A stretch of DNA of 64,000 nt. Source: Nautilus pompilius. Its lineage: Eukaryota; Mollusca; Cephalopoda; Nautilida; Nautilidae. The stretch covers positions 19,696 through 83,695 of the forward strand of contig JACATO010001731.1 of the NCBI GenBank assembly GCA_018389105.1. Reading direction: 5' to 3'. Positions 1 through 12,063 of the stretch are shown piece after piece. The first letter of the stretch is position 1. Every line of letters starts with the position of its first letter. Both the position numbers and the translations under genes were made by a program. The notes beneath the pieces are model-generated. The model did no database searches, had not been told where the DNA came from, and saw only the letters and a program-made list of their open reading frames with translations.

Positions 1-2907
1 CGTATTACCATAGACAAACAAACAGAAACATAGTCTTGGATACTTTAACTGTTTAATGATAGTAAAGGTCAACAAGGTTAATGCTAACCACATCCACCAA
101 AACCTTCTGACGATTTCAAACCAGGATGTACGTGCACACATAATGCAGTAAAAAGCAACAGGTACAAAGATGGAAAACCACTAGTGTAATTATGTACAGC
201 GCAAATACATGGATCATTGTTTCTTTGACCATATTAATTAAAAGAATATAGTTCTGTAGAAATATATAGTTGCCTCTTTATATAATTTAGATTTTACTGG
301 TTCATTGATTTTAACTTATAAAAGGTTTTAGATACCTTTGCCATTGGTACTTTCAGATTTTTTCACCATTGATTTTGCCAGTATTGATTATCAATAATGA
401 AGCACCACTTCAGGATTTTCTCTTAGCCTTAGATAATTACCAGCAGAAACCTCAATGACAAGCATTCAGATCTGTCATTTATCTTTCTCTATAATTTCTA
501 CAATTGTAGGTGAAAGTGAACTTGTGTGCAGCTTTTATACATTAATCTATTTTGAGAGAGAGAGAGAGACACACCCACACACAATAACTGTATGTATAAG
601 CTGCATCTGTATATAGTACAAATGTGAAGTACTGAACTTCACACTGTCCTTTCAATAATTAAGTCCACTTCTTTCAAATAATATAAGACATTGCAGACAT
701 TAACTTGTGGAACTGAAAATATTATTACAAATTCATAAAACTGATTATGTCCATTCTTAAAGGTAAAATCCACCAAGGATTAGTGAAGTAATAAAGGAAT
801 TAATGTAGCCACATCTACCACAAACTGTAGTACGTCCAGCTGAATGTTTGGAGGGAGTCACATCACCCAAAACTCTCCCATGTCTACCACGCACAGTCAA
901 CTTTGTCACAGATAAGCCCTGTTATAATATTTATGATCAGAAGTGTAAAGAACCTGTAGGGGCAAGAGAAAACTACTTCACCAAAACCATACACTAAGCT
1001 AACCTTCTGTATCTCTCTTGTTCTCCATATTCCAAAGTTACATTTATTTTGAAATAATAACCAATAATCACACTAAATAAAGCAGAGCATACAATCGCTT
1101 ATCTGCAACAATCTATCAGCTAAGGTCAATGGAATAAATAAAAAAAAGAGAAGAGAAGCAGGAAATACATGACAGAGAGAGAAAGATATTCTTCAGCTGT
1201 TAATAAAAATCAAAAACAAACAGAAAACACTAACTATAAAAATTTACACCATGCAATAAGAATAAGTGGTTTCTCAAAGAATTTAGTATCTATTCTTTTA
1301 AGCCGTCAGTCACGAATGTTTAACCCAAAACCATCTACCAAGATGGGATCTTTAATTTAGTAGTTTTTCTACTGTTCCACCACTGACCAAAGCAAAGGAA
1401 GAATCTTCCTCACAACTATAGTCTTCTAATGGCAACATTGATAGATCACAGAAATGTAGCTTCATATCCAGTTTGAAGGGAAATGCCTGAACTGATCTGC
1501 CGTTTTATGAAAATAACTCAGGTTTACCTCCTGTGCTGGAGCAAATTAAAAGGCATATATCTTTGTCGCTCTTTCCTCATGACAGTGTGGCCACAGAGGA
1601 TCCTGTAGGAAAACTGCATCATTCTAGAATATTACAGCAGATATTTCCTTAATTTAGCATCTACTTGATCTGTGAAGCACTAGATAAATTCTGGAATTGG
1701 TTCAGGCAAAATTGAGAAAACAAAACTACACTGCATTTAAGATCCTCTAATGTATTTTACTGGCAATTAATTACCTTTCTGAACATGAATATTGAATGGT
1801 TTTTTATTTAATAACTGTCATGGGTTTGTCTGTTGAAAGTATTGTGGTCTTGGCAAATAAGCCACAATGTACAGTACTTTCTTCTCTATAATCTGTGTCA
1901 TCTGATGGAAACAAGAGATTCCACAAACTATTCATTTCTGCTGAGATCTTGGTCAGGATTCTTCATTAATTCATCAGCCTAATGTACCACTGTTGCAGTT
2001 TTAAGATTTGGTTATAATAATAAGCTGAAAAAGTCCCACATACTCTTCCAAACAGGTACATTTTATATATATAAAGTAATCAGGCAAACAATAAAGGTAC
2101 TCATAAACAAAATTAAACTAGAATTTTGTTCTTATATTTTTATATCTCAGAATTAATATTTATTTCTGTTTTCTTAGACGTACTTTTTCTTTCTATTTCT
2201 GCCATTTATAATTCTGGGTCTGGCCATTTCTTTTATCTATCTCTGCATCATCAATAAAGTTAAAAAGTAAATAATAATAATAAAAACCAATGCTTACCAG
2301 AGACACAAGAGGAGGAACAAATCTTGTCCATGTTGCTGGACCACATGGTCCCATCACTGGTAATATATTTTTGCTACTTTAGATATGGCTGGATCTCTTC
2401 AGAAAATACTTCTCATGTGCGATTCTCCTCTCCCCAGCTTTGCTTCAAACAGTGATTCCTGGTAGGTGTTAATCTGGGTAAAAGGGTAGGATGATCAGTG
2501 GGATTGTGCAGGTTCATGGTAGTTGAACCTAAATGCCAAAAATTAAAATGACAAAAAAATATAAATGCTTTTGATTCTCATCGTGCTTTTCACTTGAAAT
2601 ATTCTAGAATTACCAAGTGAATTACAGTGAAAAAAGATTTTATGGGCTACACGCATTGTTCATAAACTGTATTAGGATAGGACTGAACCTGTTCAATGCA
2701 CATTGGAGCACATATGTTTGCAGACTTCTTTAACTGCTGCTAAAGGAACACTTCAGTCTCTGTAGCAGACAAAAGATGGATGATATCAGCACTAGAGAAT
2801 TGAGACTTTTTCGTGTAGAGCCAACATTTGTTGTAGGTATATGAAATTTACAAAAGATGTCATCAACACAATCAATCATTTCAAAATTTATGATAGACAA
2901 TTATACC

Positions 2908-2944
<37 letters not shown>

Positions 2945-3689
2945 TCGCATATCTGTTAACCAGGTTTATGAGATTTATCTAGCTTAATTATTATCTTATA
3001 CCAATAGTTAAACTGGACAGTTTCTGTATAAGTGTTACAAAACTTTTACAAAATATAAAAACATATTTTTGTCTGTCTTTCTTTTCAATTTAGCAAAGAA
3101 AACAAAGCCAAGTTTCATGCAATTTTTAAACTAATAAATATACTGCAGTTTTCTCTGTTATTTCATTATTCCAATTTGGGTTTTAATATAACACCTGTAT
3201 TTGATTTATTGGTTTTACCTGGCTATGTGATCATTGCTCTTTCATGATGAAAATTGTCTAAGTTGTTCAATCATTCAAAATTGCAGACATTGCAAATGAT
3301 GCCCCTAGCTATTTCTCTCAATGACAAGTTTAGTCAGCCACACCTAAGGAAGCAAAGAACAAACAGAGAACTTGACTTTGTTTGTGTGCCATATATGGTA
3401 GTACTTAACGTTCCTTTGGACTTTTAGCTTGAACACTGTATTGTCTGCGAGACAATTTCTGGTTAACCAAGGCACATAAGTCAATCATGCCCATCTTAAT
3501 CACTGCAAGCGTATTTCCAACGAGCTTCACATTTGTACCTGTAATGTGTTAGCTAACAAGGTCTTTCAATCTTAGTGTTTGACTATAGAGGATATGAATT
3601 CACATTTCCTAGAATCTGATAAAACCTGATGACATTAATTTTCAAAAAGAAAACTGATACAAATATTTAACTATATTTTCAACTTTCAG
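1..3689. other. Noncoding DNA upstream of receptor copy 1
   Basis: No credible coding sequence. In the exon model proposed here this is the intron between a first exon lying left of the window and the coding exon. It contains CT dinucleotide repeats at 2,912-2,938 and a short GA/CA tract near 554-582 that is absent from units 2 and 3. The short open frames in it recur in the other units only because the DNA is duplicated. Confidence 0.7.
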
Positions 3690-3731
3690 ATGATGCAACA
3701 ACTTAATTTCTTCAACAGAAATAAAGCTTGA
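3690..3731 (+). promoter_or_regulatory. 3' splice site and upstream ORF, receptor copy 1
   Basis: A pyrimidine-rich run ending in TTTCAG at 3,689 is a good 3' splice acceptor. The putative exon opens at once with ATGATG and reads a 13-codon peptide, MMQQLNFFNRNKA, then TGA. Compared with copies 2 and 3 the only two base differences (AAT/AAC and GCT/GCC) are synonymous. This leader holds two further upstream ATGs (3,846 and 3,991), each followed by a stop within four codons; copies 2 and 3 lack both. Translation of the peptide is inference. Confidence 0.6.
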
Positions 3732-3812
3732 AATTCAAATAAAGCAAAGACATTCCGGCACTGAAACCAAGAGAAGCCAGCCACATTGTATCAACAAAAA
3801 CAGAACAGCAAG

Positions 3813-3936
3813 GAAACAAATTGACCAGAATATAAAAGGGTTAATATGGTTCTCTAGAAAGTTTGTTTGTAACAATTCCAGCTCACAAATTCAGTCTAAA
3901 AGATTGACTTGACCATTATTTCACAGGTGAAAAACC
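3813..3936 (+). promoter_or_regulatory. Copy-1-specific leader segment with TATA-like box
   Basis: About 124 bp present upstream of receptor copy 1 but missing from copies 2 and 3, which read straight from AACAGCAAG into a short joint and then CAAGTACAATTTT. The segment holds TATAAAAG at 3,831-3,838 and TTTCACAG|GTG at 3,918-3,928. It could give copy 1 its own proximal promoter or an alternative splice site, or it may simply be leader sequence lost from the ancestor of copies 2 and 3. Confidence 0.45.
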
Positions 3937-4093
3937 TACACAACTTCCGAGTACAATTTTAAGGATTAGAGACATCTAAAACTTTATTTAATGCTTATAG
4001 TGTAAATTCAATTTTTTACCACAATAAGCATTTAGAATAGAGAAGAAAATATAAACCTTGTATTAAAAGAAATCACAAAATACCAATCTTATT

Positions 4094-5125
4094 ATGGCAA
4101 ATAGTACTGATGAATCTATTAAAATTTTGAAGGCAATGTATAAACTAGTGATACCACTGATTTGGCAATATATTTGTCCTGTCATCATGTGTACAGGGAT
4201 AATAGGAAACACTTTGTCAATACTGGTTTACAGCAGGAAAAACATGAGAAAAAACAACCTAGGATCTCAGTTCCTCATACTTTCCATTGTTGATCTACTG
4301 TACATATTCATGAATACATTCCCATATTGGCTAGATTATGCATACGAAATACAAATAACACATTACAGCCCAATTTTGTGTAAAGGCCGTTTGTGGCTGG
4401 CTGAATGTACTTCAGCTATATCAGCATGGATTCTAGTTATTATCACACTGAAGAGACTTTATTCCATCTTCAGACCTCTGGACTCGTGGACACAGAAATC
4501 ATCTAAGTTGTGTGAATCTCTACTAATTATGGTTTTGTCTTTCTGTTTCACAGCCATAAACTCTCATTACCTGTATGGTTGGGGGAGAGTGTACTACAGG
4601 AACAGAAACAATACACTCGTTCTGCGATATCGTTGTTCCATAAATAGGTATTCTGATTATTTCTACTTCTACTTTAATCACTGGTTGACATTAAGGTACT
4701 CATTGTTTGCCTATATTCCTTTTGGGGTTCTCCTTTTGAGTAATGTTGCCATCTTGTATAAGTTAACCATTGGAAAAGATCAGAGTTTTCTAAAGGATTC
4801 GACATCAGCCTCCAGCAAGCGTAATGAACAGGTCCGCAGAAATCTGAAGCTGATCATCTCTCTAAATATGTTGTTTTTTATTTCAATGGTACCAATGTGT
4901 GTTTTGTTGGTAAATCAAAGAACCTGGAATCGTGGGAAATCTGGCTATATATATCAAATAGCTGAAACAATTAGTAGGATGCTCGTATATATAAATCATT
5001 CAGCCAATTTCTTTTTTTATTTTCTGACCAAACAATTCAGAAATGAATTATTTGCAATGTTTGGTAAAAGGCAGAAAAAACAATTCACCAAATCAGATGA
5101 AACTCTTACTACAGCAACAAGTTAA
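4094..5125 (+). CDS. Rhodopsin-like (class A) GPCR, array copy 1
   Basis: Intact single-exon receptor of 343 residues with seven hydrophobic segments. Landmarks are GN at 38-39 in TM1, LSIVD with Asp67 in TM2, Cys96 at the top of TM3 and Cys181 in ECL2 (the usual disulfide pair), Pro209 in TM5, Pro267 in TM6, and helix 8 from about 310. The DRY position reads Lys120-Arg121-Leu122 and the NPxxY position reads Asn305-Phe-Phe-Phe-Tyr309. N-glycosylation sequons lie at Asn3 and Asn172. The C-tail is short and rich in Ser/Thr. The start has A at -3 and G at +4 and follows an in-frame TAA at 4,064. The TM4-ECL2-TM5 style resembles lophotrochozoan peptide or chemosensory receptor expansions. Ligand and tissue cannot be told from the sequence. 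Confidence 0.95.
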   Translation: MANSTDESIKILKAMYKLVIPLIWQYICPVIMCTGIIGNTLSILVYSRKNMRKNNLGSQFLILSIVDLLYIFMNTFPYWLDYAYEIQITHYSPILCKGRLWLAECTSAISAWILVIITLKRLYSIFRPLDSWTQKSSKLCESLLIMVLSFCFTAINSHYLYGWGRVYYRNRNNTLVLRYRCSINRYSDYFYFYFNHWLTLRYSLFAYIPFGVLLLSNVAILYKLTIGKDQSFLKDSTSASSKRNEQVRRNLKLIISLNMLFFISMVPMCVLLVNQRTWNRGKSGYIYQIAETISRMLVYINHSANFFFYFLTKQFRNELFAMFGKRQKKQFTKSDETLTTATS

Positions 5126-5584
5126 AAATCTAAGTTATCTTCTTTTTTTTTAGATTAATTAGGTAGTGATAGTGACAAACCACAAAGCTGAGTTATTCAT
5201 TTATAGTGATAATGACAGCACCAGTTCTAGATAGCAGGGATAGGAACTTTGCATACTTTATCCTTTAAACCAAAGGACAAGTCTTGTCTTCACACATCTC
5301 TAAAACAAATGTGACACCACAGTACGCACTGATGAAGACTCATCCATAGTCACATCTAACTGAACACATTCATGCGAGAAATGTACTTAACACGAGTCCA
5401 CGCTGCATATCTTCATTGGGGAATAATAGAGTTTCTTTTCTTTGTTTCCCTATACCATAGATGGGTTCACTAAATGATAAGTTATAATATGTATATATTT
5501 TCTAGTTCTATTAATTTGATGCTTCTTTATAAAGATGCAACAAAGAGAACAGACTCTCTTTCAAAGTGAACATTTCAACCTTTA

Positions 5585-5590
5585 AATAAA
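5585..5590 (+). terminator. Candidate poly(A) signal, receptor copy 1
   Basis: AATAAA about 460 nt after the stop codon, conserved in all three units (5,585; 21,524; 40,367). A second AATAAA lies near 5,835. Use is inferred. Confidence 0.4.
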
Positions 5591-8500
5591 AAATGTACAC
5601 TCACTGACAAATGTTCTCACGTCTCCCCCTTTCAGAAACTGAAGAATTCTCAACACTAACAGTCCCTTCGTTTAAACCTATTTGGTCCTTGACAAGTATG
5701 ACGCACCTATGCTCCAAATCACAACTAAACTTTAAGTCACTCATAAAAAGAACAGAACAGAACATAAAAACACCTGGTGCCTGGTATTTTTGCTATTTGT
5801 GAACGTTACTGACTTTCAAACAAACGGAAGTGAAATAAATACACAGGATGAACCATATTCACCATTATCATGTGTAACAGTGAGAATTATAAGGGTTTTC
5901 CATTTCTGACAATCTATGATTTAATATTGTTTAAACAAATAGTTGTCGTTATTATTACAATAGACTTGGCAAAGTTTCCATAACTTTTACTAAACTACCA
6001 TTTCATTTTATTTACTTGGTATTGCTAATTATTTTAAATATTTAGTTTAATAAATGCTAAAAAATTGTTCTAAGAAAAGAAATAGTCTGGTTGTTTACTA
6101 TTATTATTTAATTGTATAGAAATTAATCAACCTCGGCATAAAGTTTCATTAACCTGCCAAACAACAAAAATATCTTTCACATACCAAAAATTTGAAAAAA
6201 ATACATTAAAATCTAACAGTAAATTTTAAAATGTGTATAAAGAAGAGATAATCGATTTGCAGCAATTAATTAATTTAAACTCATTACTATTATTATTATT
6301 CCAACAATTCCCATCACTGTAAAATTCTCTCTGAACTGAGTATGGCTGTATTTCATAGGGTACATACGGAGCTAAGATCTTACTTCAACATCCTGAAAAC
6401 TTTCAAGTATGCGACCAACTTCTGTAATATTTACATAAAAGCAGGCAGACATTTAATTTAAAATTAAAATAAATTTGTATTCAAACAGTTTAACAACAAC
6501 ATAAAACTAGGTGGACAAGCAAGCTTAAAGTAGTCAGCTGGTGTAGTGACTTCTTTCTAATTTTAAAACTGTTTGTAACCTAAAGTTGTTTGTCGCTGGA
6601 AGAACCTTTGTGTTGCACCAGCTGTCAGAATATTTTGATAGAACAGTATGAAGCCAGTTTGTGCTGCCACCTTCATGTCCTTGTAGTTGAATAGCAGCAG
6701 CCAGCCTTCTCAGAGGTAAAGAAGAGCTAGCGGACGAGGTGATGTGCTTAGTAACAAAGTTCCAAACAGCTTAATAGTACTACCCTCCATTTTGTTGTTT
6801 CTGTTCTTCTGTACCTAGCTATCAGATGTATATTTAACTTGTGCTGGGTGATTGTTTACACTACTCCACAATTTGTCAGGGTAATTACACTTCAGCCTTA
6901 TGTACCTTCGTTATACTCTTTTTATAATTCTTTATAATCCATTTTCACAAATGCCAAACTGCACACTGTGGACATAGTAACAGTGATGTAAAAGTATAAT
7001 TGTTAATAAACATTTAAGCACTACCACATTGTTTTCTTTTCATCTTTCTCCATCATTCAATCAGCTGCAGTTGGCTGGTGGCAAATTCTAAACTACACAT
7101 AACAATATACAAGACATACAACATAATTTTAACAATAAAACTACGGCCAAAAAGTACCAGAAACAAACATTAGGCTCCATTTAGTCACTAAGTTATAATC
7201 ATTTTTTATTTGAAATCTGAAATCACAAAATATTAATAAATCTTTTAATTATTTTCCTTTACCTGAAAGTTTCTTTCTTTAAAATGACAACGGTGCTAAT
7301 TACTGATCTGAGTGCATCGAAAAATCTTAACCTTTGTTCCATGATGACAGGGTCCCACACCTAATGGCAAAACCTATCGCATTCCTGGTTTTACTCGACG
7401 GTTTCAGATCTCTTTTGCACATTTTCATCCCTTGAAAGAACAAAAACAAAAGAAAATAATTTTCACCATTAAACTACATCTAAGGGGATTTTTCTGGTCA
7501 GGTGTGGAATAGCAGTAAAGCACAAACGAATGCCACTCACAAAGTTTCCACACTTATCTCCCCTTATCCTACATTGATTGGCTTGATTTCATTATCTCTG
7601 ATTATGATCAAAACAAAATTAAAATTCACCACCAATTCAATAATCATCGATGAAGACAGAAGGTTACACAACCCAAACTGCACACATATAAACTACACAG
7701 ACGAGTGGTGGTCTGATGTTCTGCCCTACCTTTTATCTTCTGGATATACAAAACCTGCTCTCCTCTTGTCAGTAATCCCTTCACCCACTGTTAACATACC
7801 AAATATCCACTGGCTGCCAGTCCCACGAAGTCCTCAACCTCTCTGTTACATCAATTCATTTTCCTTTCATTTATTTTCATTTTTCTTCCCGTTGAATCAG
7901 GAAGATGGAGCTGTCATTTCACATCCAGCATCATAGTGTCTTAAGAGATATAACTCACCTGCTAAATTAACACTTTTCCAGCTGTTCTTTGAGCACAGAG
8001 ATAAGCACGTCATTTGCTGGAACTTTTCCGTCCATATTCAGAAGGGGCAGCAACGTTTACACAATTATAAAAGTTAAAATAATGCACTACACCATTTTCG
8101 TCCCAGCAGATATGGAACATCACAACAAACTCTGCAAAGCAGCATCTGGCAGAGTAAGGCGATCCGTGCCCCTGAACAGCTGCTCTGTACGTGACCACAA
8201 GTAGCTCCACCGACTAAGAGGATACGAAGTCCGAGAGCGAGAGCGCAGCCAGACAATCAAGCCACCTCCCATTAAAGGAAATCTCTTAATGATCCCTATT
8301 ATGTTAATCACATGTAAGAGAGTTCGTTTATATCGAAAGCCTAATGTACTCGCTTCAGAGTTAACCATCCTCTGTCAATTTAAGTATCTGAAGTTCAATT
8401 CCTCCATCTCCACATGGATTTCTATCAAATCAATAAACAGTATTTGATTGCTATTATTATTATTATTACTGCTACTTGGAAGGTGAGCTTACACCTGATT

Positions 8501-11500
8501 ATTGATTTGTGTCATGGCTGTGCATCACCGTGATATAATAATCACATAATAACTGAAAATCAAAGGAGATCCCTCGACATATGGCCATAACAGGGAAGGG
8601 AATGGTATTTGGCAGTAGACCTGGTACAAAAAAACAAATGCACCATCATATAACTAACAATCAATAATCTTGGTACTTAGCATCTTCATGTGCTACGAAA
8701 CTAAAACTCTGAACAAACAGTGAAGGGCTATAGCTTTAAATAATCGCCACAGTTATAATGCTAACAGAACTCTTTGGAAACAAATGCAGATTCTCACTTT
8801 GAGATATGCTAGGTTTGCAGGAAGTAAGGGAATGAATTCATATTCTCCTTTCTGTTTTAATTCCAGATGTGAACATGAACTTACTAAAGAATTCTCTTCA
8901 AAATGCAGAACTCATGCTATAATGCAAGTGATCTCAAAGTAATGAGATCATGTCAGTAGTAAAGACCAATTTATAGTAAACAGAGAATTTTACCTCTAGT
9001 TTTCATTTCTCTTTACTATTTAGATAATTATTTGTTTTAAAATAAATTAATAAATATGAGTAAAAGCAGTGATAATTTATTTTTATCAAGCATTTAATTT
9101 TACTTCTTTAAAAAACGTACAAAATAATTCTTATCTTCTATTTTTGCAAGTATTTAGTAACTTTTAGTAAATATTAACAGTATTTCAAGTGACTATAAAA
9201 ATATGCCTTATGTACTTAAAAGCACATTTTCTATTGTGCTGTATTAACTTAAAAATGGAAAACAAGTTTAAACAATAATCAGTATATTTATTTAGAAGTA
9301 ATCACACAGACAGTAACTAACAAAAGCACAAGTGAAATTATGTCATCCTGGAGCACAACAATTGAAAGGAGATGCAGAGGCATCAAGTGTTTCATAGCTC
9401 CACAATTGAAGATTTTACTGTTCTGAGGATCTTCTTGGATAATAAGTTTACAGCTGTCAGTTTATCTTTGCCTATATACCACTAATAGCTTTAATAATAA
9501 TAATCATCTACGCTAAAGTATATCATTAGTATTTCCAATTTTCCCAATGACAATAAGCAACACCAGCTTTCCCATTAACTACCACTAACACAATAACTGT
9601 TTCTTTTAAGTGTCATCTTGTCTATGGGGTATACATTACATTCATGGTTAGCAGATTGATAATCTCAAAATACATTCTTCTCAAAAAGATGTACTTCTAT
9701 TAAAGTAGTTGAATATAATACAGGCAGGTGCAAGCTCTTGGATCTTTTGGTGTTCTATAATACTACACTATACACAAACATACCCAGTCTCAGCTAATAA
9801 TTTCTCTGTATGGTTATTAAACATTGTTATTGACTGTCAAGTTAAAATTAATCAATTAACACTAATTGCACATTTAAAAGTTTCTACCCATGGAAAAAAG
9901 GCTGATATGCTTAAATAATCACTGTAGATATAAATATACATAGTACACAACCAGCTGAAGGATTTGGAAATCCATAAAAATTTACATTTAGAAGTAATAA
10001 TAAAAACAAGAAACCAAATTCAGGAACAGTACATATATCAGCAGACCTAGTGGGAGCAGGCGATGGTCGGTTAACCGAATGAACTGATTTTAAACAAGTA
10101 CCACTGCTTATCTAACAGATTCTCTCTTCAGTTTACCAACACTAGCTCTCTTTTCTCTAGATTGCATCCAAAAGCACTAGCCATTGTATTATTTGTATTA
10201 TCAGACAATTTGCAAGGATAACAGTAATTATTATACTTTGGCCCCCAAAGAGCAGTCCGCTGTGGCGTTATACCTGGTCCCCTGATTAAAAGTGTACAAC
10301 AGAAACTACTAACCTTAACAGACAAAGATGTGACATAAAATGGAAATGTTAACAGTAGAAAATCCAAAACCTGTGCCAGAGATGTCTGATCCTGTATGGG
10401 TCTGGAATCTCGCTTTCCTGATGGACACAACAACTTACTTGAATGAGATGAATATGCTGTGACTTATTCCAGGTGATAAAATCTTTTGAAGCTAAGCAAA
10501 AGCCATTTCATAAACAGCTAAAAGCTGGTAACCTTAAAAACAACATCACTTGAAATGACATTTGACAGACCTTGTTGAAAAATTATCATCAGACTTCCAT
10601 AAACCAGCAAAGAGCTTCAGATTCTTGAGTTCCCTGTTTGAAGCAGAAGTTGATGATGCACCTGAAGACTTACAGTTAAAGCTTATTAATTTACAAGATA
10701 AACAAAGCAAAAGAGAGAGAGAGGGGTAGGAAAATACACAAAAGAAAGCAAAACAAGAGCAGGTGATACAGAGATGCTCAGACAGACAGGAAGACTGTTC
10801 GTTGAGACACATGATCCACAAGATTTCAGAAAAACCTGATACAGTTAGATTAAGACAAAAATTAAGCATTTGCGAGAAGCTACCAGAGGCAAATAAAAAA
10901 TCTGGAATTGCACAGAAATCACCAAAGGGAACATTAATACCAGTAAGAACAGTAAATGGTCAATAAATGAGGACATAGCAGCAAAGTGACGAGAGAAATC
11001 AGCCTATTTGTCAAAATGGCATAAGGGAAAAAATCACAGATTTAGTGTTTTTACAAGGATCTGTTTTCCAGGGAATTCCCTCAAAACACGTTTTCTTTTA
11101 TGTTATTAGTCTGTTTATGGCACCAAAATCTTTTTTGTCATTCATCCAAATGCCTTCAAATTTGAAATGCAGTCCCACAATAAAGAGCGTGTCAAATGAA
11201 AGGCCATAGGAAGGTTGTTATCTGCATTACTAAGTTCGTTTTGAATTTTGTTTGACTAAATTGTAAAAATTAGCTACAATAATTAAAAGAAAGTATGCAA
11301 AATTCCTATGATACAGCATTCAAACGAGTGAGAAAATTGATTGAACTCTGATGAATAGTTCAGGAAAACACTGTGCCAGAATCCTTTCACATGCATTGAA
11401 ATTGCAAAGTTACCGTGACAACCAAAGAAATAAAAGTTTATCTACAATACTATATTTGAGTTTTTCCAGATGACCCTTTAAGAATTTGAATGATACTGAC

Positions 11501-11765
11501 TTCATTATCTGAACTGATTTCATTTGACAATAAACCAGTCCAATTTTATTTCAGAATCAAAGATATACTTAGAAATCATCTTGTTTGTCGGATGGCTTTA
11601 ATGATATGGTATCAGTTGTCAGTTGCATAAAGTAACTGACTCAGGCCAAATCGGTAGGTACCAACAGACGGCTAGAGGAGAGCGGGAATGTAGTGTATTA
11701 ATGATAATACTCAGGATGACAAAATTAAAAAAGCTTTCTGTACTATAGAAAAATTCTACTTATTT
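5591..11765. other. Intergenic DNA of unit 1
   Basis: No gene is supported. Short open frames here (for example 7,502-7,936) are broken in units 2 and 3 by small indels, which argues against coding. An ATT microsatellite lies at about 8,449-8,467; this is where the hAT element inserted in unit 2. AT-rich sequence lies at 8,960-9,300. Nothing else recognised. Confidence 0.6.
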
Positions 11766-12063
11766 AAATGATCATTTCTATGTTACCTGAGATAAGGAAG
11801 ACTGGTTTGCAGGTGTGCTGGCTTCTGGTCTATCTGCGTACATAAAGTTTCTTGACTATCTGGTGTTTGTTCGTATGTCAAGTTACTTTTTATAGATTTT
11901 TGGAGATCAGTGGTTGCTAGGTGATTAATGTACCAGAGGTCATTTATGGAATTTGAATAAATTAGAGGGGACATGTAGAGGGGTCTGATTGGTGGGTGCC
12001 ATGAATGTATCAGCAGCAATTATCTGTTAATGATGATACGAGTATAAACCAACAGAACACTTG
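11766..12063 (-). promoter_or_regulatory. Minus-strand promoter/first-exon module, unit 1
   Basis: Read on the minus strand this segment aligns over about 270-300 bp with 15,039-15,305 on the plus strand. Shared parts, in order, are GTTCTGTTGGTTTATA, a block containing ATTAACAGATAATT, CACCAATCAG (CCAAT at 11,988-11,992), a TATA box (TATAAAAA at 11,887-11,894), ACTTGACAT, GAAGCCAGCACACCTGC, and CAG|GTAACATAG at 11,787. Order and spacing look like a core promoter, first exon and 5' splice donor. I find no minus-strand coding sequence to the left for it to serve; it may drive a noncoding transcript or be a dead duplicate. Confidence 0.5.

Noticed and set aside
5611..5802. 63-codon frame conserved in all three units (also 21,550 and 40,393)
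   Set aside because: Lies in the 3' region of the receptor. Conservation follows from recent segmental duplication, and the differences show no coding bias I can detect.
7502..7936. 144-codon frame in unit 1
   Set aside because: The homologous places in units 2 and 3 carry indels that break it; no known motif.
10128..10869. Minus-strand frames as the gene served by the minus-strand promoter module
   Set aside because: No recognisable domain, no clear splice acceptor, and sequence differences between units 1 and 2 include frame-disrupting changes nearby.
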